Shown: one piece after another, positions 15,698 to 23,624 of the stretch | Layout of the letters: every line of letters begins with the position of its first letter | Position numbering within the stretch: position 1 is the stretch's first letter | Source: Allomuricauda sp. | GTDB lineage: Bacteria > Bacteroidota > Bacteroidia > Flavobacteriales > Flavobacteriaceae | Length of the DNA: 64,000 bases | Assembly (NCBI RefSeq): GCF_013911645.1 | Contig: NZ_JACESV010000002.1 | Location: forward strand, 1,116,001 to 1,180,000 | Direction: 5' to 3' | The notes under the pieces: generated by a model | What the model saw: only the letters and a program-made list of their open reading frames with translations | Told to the model about the DNA's origin: nothing | The model's database searches: none | Program-made: the position numbers and the translations under genes

Positions 15698-16606
15698 TTA
15701 ATTGCGCGACTCCACTTCTTCCTCTTCCTCCTTGGCCTTTGCCGAAATACCTTCCATGCCCAGTTCAGGTATCACCAACAATGGTATTTGGGTATGGAAT
15801 GCCGTTCTTTTGATGATAGGTTCACGAGTCATTTTTTCCATATAGCTGTGTTGGTAATTGAGCATCGCCAACAGATGAATGCCTAATTCCTTGGAAAAGG
15901 TTTCCAAGGTATGGGAAACGGAATTGAGTTCCGAAACGGTATGCACATAGTGCTCTACATCGTTCAGATAGCGCCGCAGCATGTTAAGGTTGAACTGTTG
16001 TAGTTCCGTCAATGCCTTTATGCCATATTGTACATGTACAATCCGGATGGTGGCTTTGAACATCTTTGCCATGTCCAATAGTGGTGATAGTTCGGATGTA
16101 GTGTAAAATCTATTAAAATCCGTTGCAAAAGCAATCTCCGAAGGCGTAACATATTCAAAATGATGGGGAATGGCCAAAACAGGACATTTTTTAGTGCTTT
16201 TTATAATCCGTACCGTGTTACTGCCCATAAATACCTCATCCACTCCAGATGCCCCTTTTGTGCCGGTAACCACCATATGTATACCAAAAGTTTCCACAAT
16301 ATCTTTTACCTCTTCCACCAATAGGTTAAAAGAGGAAATGGTCTCGAAACTGTGGTTGGGGTTGCCATATCTGGCTTTTATCCGTTCCACTGTTTTGTTC
16401 AATTCCCGTTCAGAATTTTCCCGGACTGCATCCACAATCCGAACCCCATCAATCATTTTTGCCATAAATCGGCTACTGGGAATAACAGGGGTATAGGTGT
16501 TGAGCAAATAAAAAGTACAGCGCCTGTTGCGGAACAATTGCATGGCATAATCAATGGCGTTCCACGCATTTTCCGAAAAATCCGTAGGTATTAATATCTT
16601 TTGCAT
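15698..16606 (-). CDS. Universal stress protein, tandem domain
   Basis: A 302-residue protein with two Usp domains. The first (about 1-145) begins MQKILIPTDFSENAWNAID and keeps the ATP-binding signature GTKGASGVDEVFMGSNT; the second (about 150-285) has lost it. The acidic tail EEEEEVES is unusual. Usp proteins accumulate under stress or energy limitation, and in anaerobic regulons of other bacteria they are often oxygen-regulated. Its promoter carries a TGAC-N4-GTCA palindrome 23 bases before a -7-like element (see 16629-16671), which ties it to the Crp/Fnr gene next door. Confidence 0.9.
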   Translation of the reverse strand: MQKILIPTDFSENAWNAIDYAMQLFRNRRCTFYLLNTYTPVIPSSRFMAKMIDGVRIVDAVRENSERELNKTVERIKARYGNPNHSFETISSFNLLVEEVKDIVETFGIHMVVTGTKGASGVDEVFMGSNTVRIIKSTKKCPVLAIPHHFEYVTPSEIAFATDFNRFYTTSELSPLLDMAKMFKATIRIVHVQYGIKALTELQQFNLNMLRRYLNDVEHYVHTVSELNSVSHTLETFSKELGIHLLAMLNYQHSYMEKMTREPIIKRTAFHTQIPLLVIPELGMEGISAKAKEEEEEVESRN

Positions 16607-16628
16607 CTGACTAAGATTTTCGATGCGA

Positions 16629-16671
16629 TAAAATTAGACCTAAGGGCTAGGGGATACTATGACAATTGTCA
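16629..16671 (-). promoter_or_regulatory. Crp/Fnr-type promoter of the usp gene at 15698-16606
   Basis: Palindrome TGACAATTGTCA (16660-16671), 23 bases, then the -7-like TAATTTTA (16636 to 16629 on the minus strand). The predicted start is near 16625, putting the palindrome centre about 40 bases upstream, as for a class II Crp/Fnr activator site. Confidence 0.75.
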
Positions 16672-16687
16672 GGTTTTGGAAAGTGAA

Positions 16688-17377
16688 TTAAAAACCCTCG
16701 ACCACTTCCAAAAGTTTACGTTCATCCTTAATTCCGATTTTTTTGCCAGAAGTATGAATCAAACCTTTCTTTTTGAATTCCGAAATGATTCTAATGGCGG
16801 ATTCGGTTGCAGTGCCCACCACGTTGGAAATGTCCTCTCTGGACAAAGTAAGGGCCAAAAAACCATCGGCATCTTCGCCAAAATTGTTCTGGAGGTACAG
16901 AAATGCCTCGGCCATGCGTTGCTTTACGGTTTTTTGGGAAATATTGACGATTACATCATCGGCCTCTTTTAAATCGTGGGCTATGTGCCGCAAAACCTCT
17001 AAAGTAAAATTAGGGTTCTTTTGGAGTGTATTTGTGATAGTGTCTTTTGGAATAAAACAAACTTCCATGTCGTTTACGGCAACAGCGGAAAGATTGGTTA
17101 TTTCTTGGGAAATCACTGAGCGTTGGCCCAGAACTTCACCTTTGCTGGCCAATTTCACGATTTGATCTTTTCCGTTGGCGCTCAACTTGGAAAGTTTGGA
17201 TACGCCGTTCCTTACACAATAGACCCCGTTGAGTTTATCACCCTCCTCAAATAGAGATTCACCCTTTTTTATGATCTTGGTGGTTTTGGTATCGGAAACT
17301 TGTTTCAATTCCTCCTTGCTCATGGCCCGGAGCGAGTTGAACTGTCGGATGATACAATTTTCACATCTACTTTCCAT
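16688..17377 (-). CDS. Crp/Fnr family transcription regulator
   Basis: The 229-residue regulator has a cyclic-nucleotide-binding-like barrel (about 25-120), a long dimer helix and a C-terminal winged helix. Cysteines are C5, C8, C54 and C107. C5/C8 resemble the N-terminal cluster ligands of FNR, and C107 (MEVCFIP) aligns with E. coli FNR C122 (MVCEIP); there is no equivalent of C29, while C54 is extra, so an oxygen-sensitive iron-sulfur cluster is plausible but unproved. In the recognition helix (DISNVVGTATESAIRII) E192 and R196 align with FNR E209 and R213, and I195 replaces S212. Its own promoter contains one of the nine sites. NO or redox sensing is the main alternative. Confidence 0.88.
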   Translation of the reverse strand: MESRCENCIIRQFNSLRAMSKEELKQVSDTKTTKIIKKGESLFEEGDKLNGVYCVRNGVSKLSKLSANGKDQIVKLASKGEVLGQRSVISQEITNLSAVAVNDMEVCFIPKDTITNTLQKNPNFTLEVLRHIAHDLKEADDVIVNISQKTVKQRMAEAFLYLQNNFGEDADGFLALTLSREDISNVVGTATESAIRIISEFKKKGLIHTSGKKIGIKDERKLLEVVEGF

Positions 17378-17400
17378 AATGTTTTGCTTACCTGATTTGG

Positions 17401-17474
17401 CAAACTTAAGGGTTAAACTTTTACGAATTACTGATAAATATCATATTTTTAGGAAGAAGAGTATTACAAATTTG
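17401..17474. promoter_or_regulatory. Shared divergent Crp/Fnr-type promoter: regulator gene and Cu ATPase gene
   Basis: One palindrome, TGATAAATATCA (17432-17443), lies between two divergent genes. Leftward, 23 bases away, is a perfect -7 element TAAGTTTG (17408 to 17401, minus strand) 23 bases before the regulator ATG. Rightward, also 23 bases away, is CAAATTTG (17467-17474), one mismatch from the -7 consensus, 22 bases before the ATPase ATG. The symmetry suggests one bound dimer serves both genes and that the regulator controls itself. Confidence 0.78.
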
Positions 17475-17496
17475 CACTAGGTAAAGCAAATGTGAA

Positions 17497-19881
17497 ATGA
17501 CAGACCCAACCTGTTATCATTGTGGAGATGAGTGCGGTAAAGGTTACGTTAAGTTTGATGATAAGGATTTTTGTTGCAATGGTTGCAAAACCGTTTACGA
17601 GATTTTTACGTCCAACGGCCTATCCACCTATTACGAAATAGAGGGTAAGGCAGGAACCACACCTAACGAAATCCGTCAGAAATACGATTTTTTGGACAAC
17701 CAAGAAATTGTACAGAAACTCGTGGAATTCAATGAAGAAGGCGTACAGGTGGTCAGCTTGAGTATTCCTGCCATTCATTGCAGTTCCTGCATTTGGGTGT
17801 TGGAAAACCTGAACAAGCTACATTCGGCCATTAAGGTTTCCCAGGTCGATTTCCCAAAGAAAACTATCCGGGTTACCTATAAAACAGAAGATTTTTCCCT
17901 GAAAGCATTGGTGCTTTTGTTGGGCAGCATCGGCTACGAACCCTATATCTCCCTAGAGGAATACAACAAAAAAGCAAAGAAAGTAGACCGTTCCCTAATC
18001 TATAAGTTGGGTGTTGCGGGTTTTGCCTTTGGCAATGTGATGCTGTTCTCCTTTCCAGAGTATTTTGAAGTAGAAGAGTTTTGGTTGGACCAATACAAGC
18101 AGGTTTTCCGTTGGTTGATGTTCGCCTTTTCCCTGCCCGTGGTATTTTATGCCTCGCAGGATTATTTTATCTCGGCCTACAAGGGCATCCGTTCCAAATT
18201 ATTGAATATTGATGTGCCCATCGCCTTGGGGATTTTAGTCCTCTTTTTACGAAGCACCGTCGATATAGCGTTTGATTTGGGCTCAGGCTTTTTTGATAGT
18301 CTCACCGGCTTGGTCTTTTTTCTGCTATTTGGGAAATTTTTTCAGCAGAAAACCTACGCCTATCTTTCGTTTGAACGCGATTACAAATCCTATTTTCCCA
18401 TAGCCGTTACCCGTTTGAAGCAAAACGGGGAAGAAGAAAATATCCAAATTTATAACATTGAAGTAGGGGATAGGGTTTTGATCCGAAGCCACGAAATTAT
18501 CCCAGTGGACTGTATTCTGATTAAAGGAACTGCCAAGATTGATTACAGTTTTGTAACGGGCGAATCCGAAGCAGTTTTTAAGGAATCGGGAGAAAAATTG
18601 TTTGCGGGCGGCAAACAACTTTCAGGGGTTTTGGAGGTTGAGGTGCTCAAATCCGTCTCCCAAAGTTATTTGACCCAGTTGTGGGGCAACTCCATATTTT
18701 CCAAGGACAAGGCAAGTCAATTCCAAACCCTTACGGATAGCATCGGAAAACGATTCACCATTGCCGTTTTGAGCATTGCCACCTTGGCCACCACTTTTTG
18801 GTTGATTTTTGACCCAAGTTTGGCCCTGAATGTGTTCACTTCGGTATTAATCATCGCCTGTCCGTGCGCCATTGCATTGGCGGCACCATTTACCTTGGGA
18901 AATATGCTACGCATTTTTGGAAAACATAAATTCTACCTGAAGAATACCAATGTAATCGAACGCTTGTCCAAAATAGACACCGCCATTTTTGATAAAACGG
19001 GAACGCTCACCACCAATCAAAAGGATACCATCCATTATGAAGGAATGGAACTTACGGAGGAGGAAACCGCACTCTTGAAAACCACCTTGAGGGCATCCAA
19101 CCACCCTTTGAGCCGTTCGCTTTACGACATTTTAAAATCCAATGCCATCATGACTCTTGAAGAATTTCAGGAACATACCGGAAAAGGTATCGAGGGCAAA
19201 TATAAGGAGCACTCCATAAAAGTGGGTTCGGCATCCTATGTGGGTGAAAGCAAATCCAATGCATTGACCAATACTTCGGTCTACGTAAGTGCCAATGAAG
19301 ATTTTAAGGGACGGTTCGTGTTTAAGAACACCTATCGCGATGGGATGAGCCAAATTTTTGATGAGCTGTCCACCGATTTGGAACTAGGTATTCTTTCGGG
19401 TGATAATGATGGAGAAAAAGCGCAGTTGGAAAAAGCGCTTCCGGAAAAAACAAGAATGCTATTTGATCAAAAACCGGAGGACAAGTTGGAATACATCAGA
19501 CATTTACAGGAAAAACATAAAGTTTTGATGGTGGGCGATGGTTTGAACGATGCGGGAGCCCTGGCCCAAAGCGATGTAGGTTTGGCCGTTTCGGAAAACA
19601 TCAATGTGTTTTCACCAGCTTGTGATGGCATTTTGGATGCGAGTAAGCTGCGAATGCTGCCAAAGTTCATAAAACTGTCCAAAAAATCCATTCGCATTAT
19701 AAAAACGAGCTTTTTGTTATCGCTCTGTTACAATGTCTTGGGATTGTATTTTGCCGTCACAGGTCAGTTACAGCCCGTTATCGCCGCTATTCTGATGCCG
19801 TTGAGCTCTATCAGTATTGTGGTGTTCACCACCTTGGCGACAAATTACCTCGGTAAAGATTTAAAAATTTTAGAAAGCTGA
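17497..19881 (+). CDS. ccoI: Heavy-metal P-type ATPase, CcoI/FixI type
   Basis: This 794-residue P1B ATPase probably exports Cu(I) for cbb3 oxidase assembly. Order: a cysteine-rich N-terminal metal-binding segment (CYHCGDEC and CCNGC), a heavy-metal-associated domain with C95xxC98, membrane helices, the actuator VTGESEA, the channel motif C455-P-C457, the phosphorylation site D499KTGTLT, NHPLS, and the hinge GDGLNDAG. The CPC motif and its position before ccoS-ccoNO-ccoQ-ccoP make CcoI the best call; a general CopA exporter is the alternative. Its promoter shares a Crp/Fnr-type site with the regulator gene, and a second such site overlaps its stop codon. Confidence 0.92.
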   Translation: MTDPTCYHCGDECGKGYVKFDDKDFCCNGCKTVYEIFTSNGLSTYYEIEGKAGTTPNEIRQKYDFLDNQEIVQKLVEFNEEGVQVVSLSIPAIHCSSCIWVLENLNKLHSAIKVSQVDFPKKTIRVTYKTEDFSLKALVLLLGSIGYEPYISLEEYNKKAKKVDRSLIYKLGVAGFAFGNVMLFSFPEYFEVEEFWLDQYKQVFRWLMFAFSLPVVFYASQDYFISAYKGIRSKLLNIDVPIALGILVLFLRSTVDIAFDLGSGFFDSLTGLVFFLLFGKFFQQKTYAYLSFERDYKSYFPIAVTRLKQNGEEENIQIYNIEVGDRVLIRSHEIIPVDCILIKGTAKIDYSFVTGESEAVFKESGEKLFAGGKQLSGVLEVEVLKSVSQSYLTQLWGNSIFSKDKASQFQTLTDSIGKRFTIAVLSIATLATTFWLIFDPSLALNVFTSVLIIACPCAIALAAPFTLGNMLRIFGKHKFYLKNTNVIERLSKIDTAIFDKTGTLTTNQKDTIHYEGMELTEEETALLKTTLRASNHPLSRSLYDILKSNAIMTLEEFQEHTGKGIEGKYKEHSIKVGSASYVGESKSNALTNTSVYVSANEDFKGRFVFKNTYRDGMSQIFDELSTDLELGILSGDNDGEKAQLEKALPEKTRMLFDQKPEDKLEYIRHLQEKHKVLMVGDGLNDAGALAQSDVGLAVSENINVFSPACDGILDASKLRMLPKFIKLSKKSIRIIKTSFLLSLCYNVLGLYFAVTGQLQPVIAAILMPLSSISIVVFTTLATNYLGKDLKILES

Positions 19882-19921
19882 TATATGTCATTTTTTGAGG
19901 AATACCATCACAGTAGTTTTA
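19879..19921 (+). promoter_or_regulatory. Crp/Fnr-type promoter of ccoS and the oxidase operon
   Basis: Palindrome TGATATATGTCA (19879-19890) begins on the stop codon of the ATPase gene. After 23 bases comes TAGTTTTA (19914-19921), a -7-like element, 19 bases before the ccoS ATG. It would let the oxidase genes be induced independently of ATPase read-through. Confidence 0.72.
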
Positions 19922-19940
19922 CCCCTAAATTCAGGCAGGT

Positions 19941-20150
19941 ATGAGTGTTATTTATGTGTTGTTGGCCATAAGCATAACGGTGGCCGTAATCTTTTTTGTA
20001 GCCTTTGTTTTCTCGGTAAAAAGCGGACAATACGATGACACCTATACCCCATCGGTAAGAATGTTGTTTGAGGATGAGGTGGTTAAGGACAAGGAAAAAT
20101 CAAACCCAAATAAAAAGGAAATCAAACAAACTAAAAGTACAAACCAATAA
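19941..20150 (+). CDS. ccoS: cbb3 oxidase assembly protein CcoS
   Basis: A 69-residue protein with one membrane helix (about residues 3-27) followed by the family motif KSGQYDDTYTPSVRML and a polar, lysine-rich tail. CcoS is needed for insertion of cofactors into the catalytic subunit of cbb3 oxidase. It ends 2 bases before the ccoNO start, and the position between ccoI and ccoN is the usual one. Confidence 0.92.
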   Translation: MSVIYVLLAISITVAVIFFVAFVFSVKSGQYDDTYTPSVRMLFEDEVVKDKEKSNPNKKEIKQTKSTNQ

Positions 20151-20152
20151 AT

Positions 20153-22336
20153 ATGGAAATACAACAGTTCCGTTACGATAACAAAATCGTACAAAAGTTC
20201 TTATACGCCACCATTTTATGGGGCGTAGTGGGTATGTCGGTAGGCCTTTTATTGGCCTTTATGTTTTTGTTCCCCAATGTTACAGAGGGCATTTCATGGT
20301 TGAGTTTTGGGCGTTTGCGTCCATTGCACACCAACGCCGTGATCTTTGCATTTGTGGGGAACGCCATTTTTGCAGGGGTGTATTACTCCTTGCAACGCTT
20401 GCTTAAGGCACGAATGTTCAGTGATGCCTTGAGCAACATCAACTTCTGGGGTTGGCAATTGATCATTGTCGCCGCAGCGATCACACTTCCATTGGGGTAT
20501 ACCACCACCAAGGAATATGCCGAGTTGGAATGGCCCATAGATATTGCCATTGCAGTAGTATGGGTGGTCTTTGGATGGAACATGATCGGTACCATCCTCA
20601 AAAGAAGGCAAAGGCATTTGTATGTGGCTATCTGGTTCTACTTGGCCACGTTTGTTACCGTAGCCGTGTTGCACATTTTTAATAGCTTGGAGCTGCCGGT
20701 ATCTGCGCTGAAGAGCTATTCGGTGTATGCTGGTGTGCAAGATGCTTTGGTACAATGGTGGTACGGTCACAATGCGGTGGCATTCTTTTTGACCACTCCT
20801 TTCTTAGGGTTGATGTACTACTTTGTTCCCAAGGCGGCGAACAGGCCCATTTATTCCTACAGATTGTCCATCGTCCACTTTTGGTCGTTGATATTCATTT
20901 ATATCTGGGCAGGTCCTCACCACTTGTTGTATTCTTCCTTGCCAGATTGGGCACAGAATCTTGGTGTCGTATTCTCCATAATGTTGTTGGCTCCATCTTG
21001 GGGAGGTATGATCAACGGATTGTTGACCCTCCGTGGAGTATGGGACAAAGTGCGTACCGATGCTACATTAAAATTTATGGTGGTAGCTATTACGGGGTAT
21101 GGTATGGCCACCTTCGAAGGCCCCATGCTTTCCCTAAAAAACGTAAACGCCATTGCTCACTTTAGTGACTGGATCATTGCCCACGTTCACGTTGGTGCCT
21201 TGGCCTGGAACGGATTCTTGACCTTTGGTATGATCTACTGGTTGGTGCCACGAATGTTCAAAACAAATTTGCACTCCAAAGGATTGGCCAATTTCCACTT
21301 CTGGATTGGAACCTTGGGTATTGTATTGTATGCCCTTCCCATGTACGTAGCTGGATTTACACAAGCATTAATGTGGAAAGAATTTAACCCAGATGGTACC
21401 TTGGTATACGGTAACTTCTTGGAAACGGTAACCCAAATCATACCAATGTACTGGATGAGGGCCATTGGAGGTTCGTTGTACATCCTAGGTATGTTCGTGT
21501 TGCTTTACAATATTGTGATGACCATTAGGGCTGGTAGCAAAGTAGAGGACGAAGCTGCGGAAGCTCCGGCATTGGAACGCGTAGCCAAAAGAAGAGTGGC
21601 GGGCGAAACCTTCCACAACTGGTTGGAAAGGAAACCCGTTCAGTTGACCATCTTGGCCACCATCGCTATTTTGATTGGAGGTATTATTCAGATTGTCCCA
21701 ACCATTTTGGTAAAATCCAACATTCCGACCATTACAAGTGTTAAACCGTATACTCCGCTGGAATTGGAAGGTAGGGACCTTTATATTCGAGAAGGTTGTG
21801 TGGGCTGTCACTCACAAATGGTCAGACCGTTCCGTAGTGAGGTGGAACGCTATGGTGAGTATGCCAAGGCAGGAGAATTTGTGTACGACCACCCGTTCCT
21901 GTGGGGTAGTAAGCGTACAGGTCCCGACTTATTGCGCGTTGGAGGCAAATACTCCGATAGTTGGCACTTAAACCACATGTACGATCCTCAAAGTACCTCG
22001 GCTGGTTCCATAATGCCTTCCTACGAATGGCTGGTTACGGACGAACACGATCGTAGCGATGTTCAAGCTAAAATGGAGGCTATGGTAAAATTGGGTGTAC
22101 CATATACTGATGATGACATTGCCAACGCTCCGCAATCCATGGCAGAGCAAGCGGCACAAATAGAGAAGAGCCTGTACACAGACCCGGAATTTGAAAAAAC
22201 CTACGAAGCGGATAAAAAATACGCAGAGGAAAACGGATTGGAATTTGTGGAAATGCGCGATCGCGAAATCGTAGCCTTGATCGCTTATCTGCAACGATTG
22301 GGCACCGATATTAAGCTTGAAGGAACAGAAGAATAA
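20153..22336 (+). CDS. ccoNO: cbb3 cytochrome c oxidase, fused subunits I and II (CcoNO)
   Basis: The 727-residue protein joins the haem-copper catalytic subunit CcoN (about residues 1-475, twelve or so membrane helices with the haem/Cu histidines in WYGHNAVAF, GPHHLLYSS and IIAHVHVGALAW) to the cytochrome c subunit CcoO. The CcoO part has one membrane helix near 495-515 and a haem c site C549VGCH553, with MPSYEW carrying the axial methionine. The fusion is common in Bacteroidota, where ccoN and ccoO are separate in Proteobacteria. The enzyme reduces oxygen with high affinity, supporting growth at low oxygen. Transcription is likely driven from the site at 19879-19921. Confidence 0.95.
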   Translation: MEIQQFRYDNKIVQKFLYATILWGVVGMSVGLLLAFMFLFPNVTEGISWLSFGRLRPLHTNAVIFAFVGNAIFAGVYYSLQRLLKARMFSDALSNINFWGWQLIIVAAAITLPLGYTTTKEYAELEWPIDIAIAVVWVVFGWNMIGTILKRRQRHLYVAIWFYLATFVTVAVLHIFNSLELPVSALKSYSVYAGVQDALVQWWYGHNAVAFFLTTPFLGLMYYFVPKAANRPIYSYRLSIVHFWSLIFIYIWAGPHHLLYSSLPDWAQNLGVVFSIMLLAPSWGGMINGLLTLRGVWDKVRTDATLKFMVVAITGYGMATFEGPMLSLKNVNAIAHFSDWIIAHVHVGALAWNGFLTFGMIYWLVPRMFKTNLHSKGLANFHFWIGTLGIVLYALPMYVAGFTQALMWKEFNPDGTLVYGNFLETVTQIIPMYWMRAIGGSLYILGMFVLLYNIVMTIRAGSKVEDEAAEAPALERVAKRRVAGETFHNWLERKPVQLTILATIAILIGGIIQIVPTILVKSNIPTITSVKPYTPLELEGRDLYIREGCVGCHSQMVRPFRSEVERYGEYAKAGEFVYDHPFLWGSKRTGPDLLRVGGKYSDSWHLNHMYDPQSTSAGSIMPSYEWLVTDEHDRSDVQAKMEAMVKLGVPYTDDDIANAPQSMAEQAAQIEKSLYTDPEFEKTYEADKKYAEENGLEFVEMRDREIVALIAYLQRLGTDIKLEGTEE

Positions 22337-22351
22337 CATAAAAATAATGAA

Positions 22352-22415
22352 CCAAGATTCAGGAGCCAAGACATAAGCAATTTAAGATTTCAAAGTCTTG
22401 CATCTTGATTCTTGC
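22352..22415 (+). repeat. Imperfect inverted repeat between ccoNO and ccoQ
   Basis: Two 21-base arms (22352-22372 and 22395-22415) pair at 16 of 21 positions around a 22-base loop. The AAGATTC/GAATCTT-like wording resembles small interspersed repeats in related genomes. In the transcript it would form a hairpin inside the operon that could affect RNA stability or relative expression of ccoNO and ccoQP. Confidence 0.5.
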
Positions 22416-22435
22416 ACCTAAAATCTAATATAACC

Positions 22436-22624
22436 ATGTTGAAATTTGTAAAAGAACATATGGAAACCATAGATGGGATAGCCAACTACCCCATGGTTTC
22501 CCTGCTCATCTTCTTTGTCTTTTTCGTTCTCTTGTTCTGGTGGGTATTTACCGCTACCAAGGAACACATAAGGGAGATGTCCGAACTGCCATTGGATAAC
22601 GATGATCAACAACACAAACTATAA
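22436..22624 (+). CDS. ccoQ: cbb3 oxidase small subunit CcoQ
   Basis: A 62-residue protein with one membrane helix (SLLIFFVFFVLLFWWVF, about residues 22-40) and a charged C-terminal tail, matching CcoQ, which stabilises the oxidase complex. ATG 22436 is chosen; an earlier in-frame start at 22412 would add residues from the repeat region. The ccoP start follows 4 bases after its stop. Confidence 0.85.
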   Translation: MLKFVKEHMETIDGIANYPMVSLLIFFVFFVLLFWWVFTATKEHIREMSELPLDNDDQQHKL

Positions 22625-22628
22625 CATT

Positions 22629-23522
22629 ATGAGTACTAAAACACCTTGGTGGATACGAGTCCCGGTTTTATTCTTTTTGATCTTAGGATTGATGGAATTT
22701 TTTATAGACTCCGGTGACAAACCCGCAATACTTGAATATCCCATCACACAGTTTTTTATGCTGTTGGTATTGATGATCCTTATTGCCATTGAATTGATTT
22801 TGAATTCTATAGAGAACATTATGTTCCAAACCCTTTCCGAAGAAGGGAAGGAACGTTACTTGGAGACCAAAAGCAAGAAATTTGAATGGACATGGGCCAA
22901 AAACCTCATGAAAAAATTGACCAAGAGCCGAGCCATTGAAAAAGAAGGTGAAATTGTCTTAGATCACAATTATGATGGTATCCGCGAGCTGGACAATGTG
23001 CTCCCGCCTTGGTGGGTGTACCTTTTCTACGCGACCATTGTTTTTGCAGTTGTTTATTTAGTGCGCTTCCACGTTATTGGAGATTATACACAAGAACAGG
23101 AATACGAACAAGAGGTGGCCGCTGCCCAAGCAGCTATTGAAGAATATAAAAGAACGGCCAAAGACTTGGTGGATGCCAGTACTGTGGAGTTCCTATCGGA
23201 TGAATCCGACTTGGCCGCAGGAGAGAAAATATTCCAGACCAATTGTGTTGCTTGCCATATGGCCGATGGTGGAGGAGGAATTGGACCAAACCTGACCGAT
23301 GAGTATTGGATTTTGGGCGGAGGCATCAAAAATGTGTTTTCCACAATTTCCGAAGGTGGTCGCGATGGTAAGGGGATGATTGCATGGAAACAAACCTTAA
23401 AACCGGTCGAAATGGCCCAGGTGGCCAGTTACATAATCACTTTGGGCGGAACCACACCTGCCAATCCAAAGGAACCTGAAGGGGATATTTGGGTAGACCC
23501 AGATGCTCCTGATGAAAATTAA
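22629..23522 (+). CDS. ccoP: cbb3 oxidase subunit III (CcoP), one haem c
   Basis: The 297-residue subunit has three hydrophobic segments (near 10-27, 38-58 and 130-150) with the typical LPPWWVYLFYATIVFA block, then one cytochrome c domain with haem site C206VACH210 and GMIAW supplying the axial methionine. Proteobacterial CcoP has two haems; the single-haem form is usual in Bacteroidota. It passes electrons from soluble cytochromes to CcoNO. ATG 22629 is chosen over 22602, which would lie inside ccoQ. Confidence 0.94.
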   Translation: MSTKTPWWIRVPVLFFLILGLMEFFIDSGDKPAILEYPITQFFMLLVLMILIAIELILNSIENIMFQTLSEEGKERYLETKSKKFEWTWAKNLMKKLTKSRAIEKEGEIVLDHNYDGIRELDNVLPPWWVYLFYATIVFAVVYLVRFHVIGDYTQEQEYEQEVAAAQAAIEEYKRTAKDLVDASTVEFLSDESDLAAGEKIFQTNCVACHMADGGGGIGPNLTDEYWILGGGIKNVFSTISEGGRDGKGMIAWKQTLKPVEMAQVASYIITLGGTTPANPKEPEGDIWVDPDAPDEN

Positions 23523-23624
23523 GCAAATCAAACCTGATACGAAAAGCTGTGTCCCAAGAATTGGGGCCGGGTTCAGGTTCCGGATAAGTAGCATCAAAAC
23601 ATTTATCCACAAACCACAAATGTG

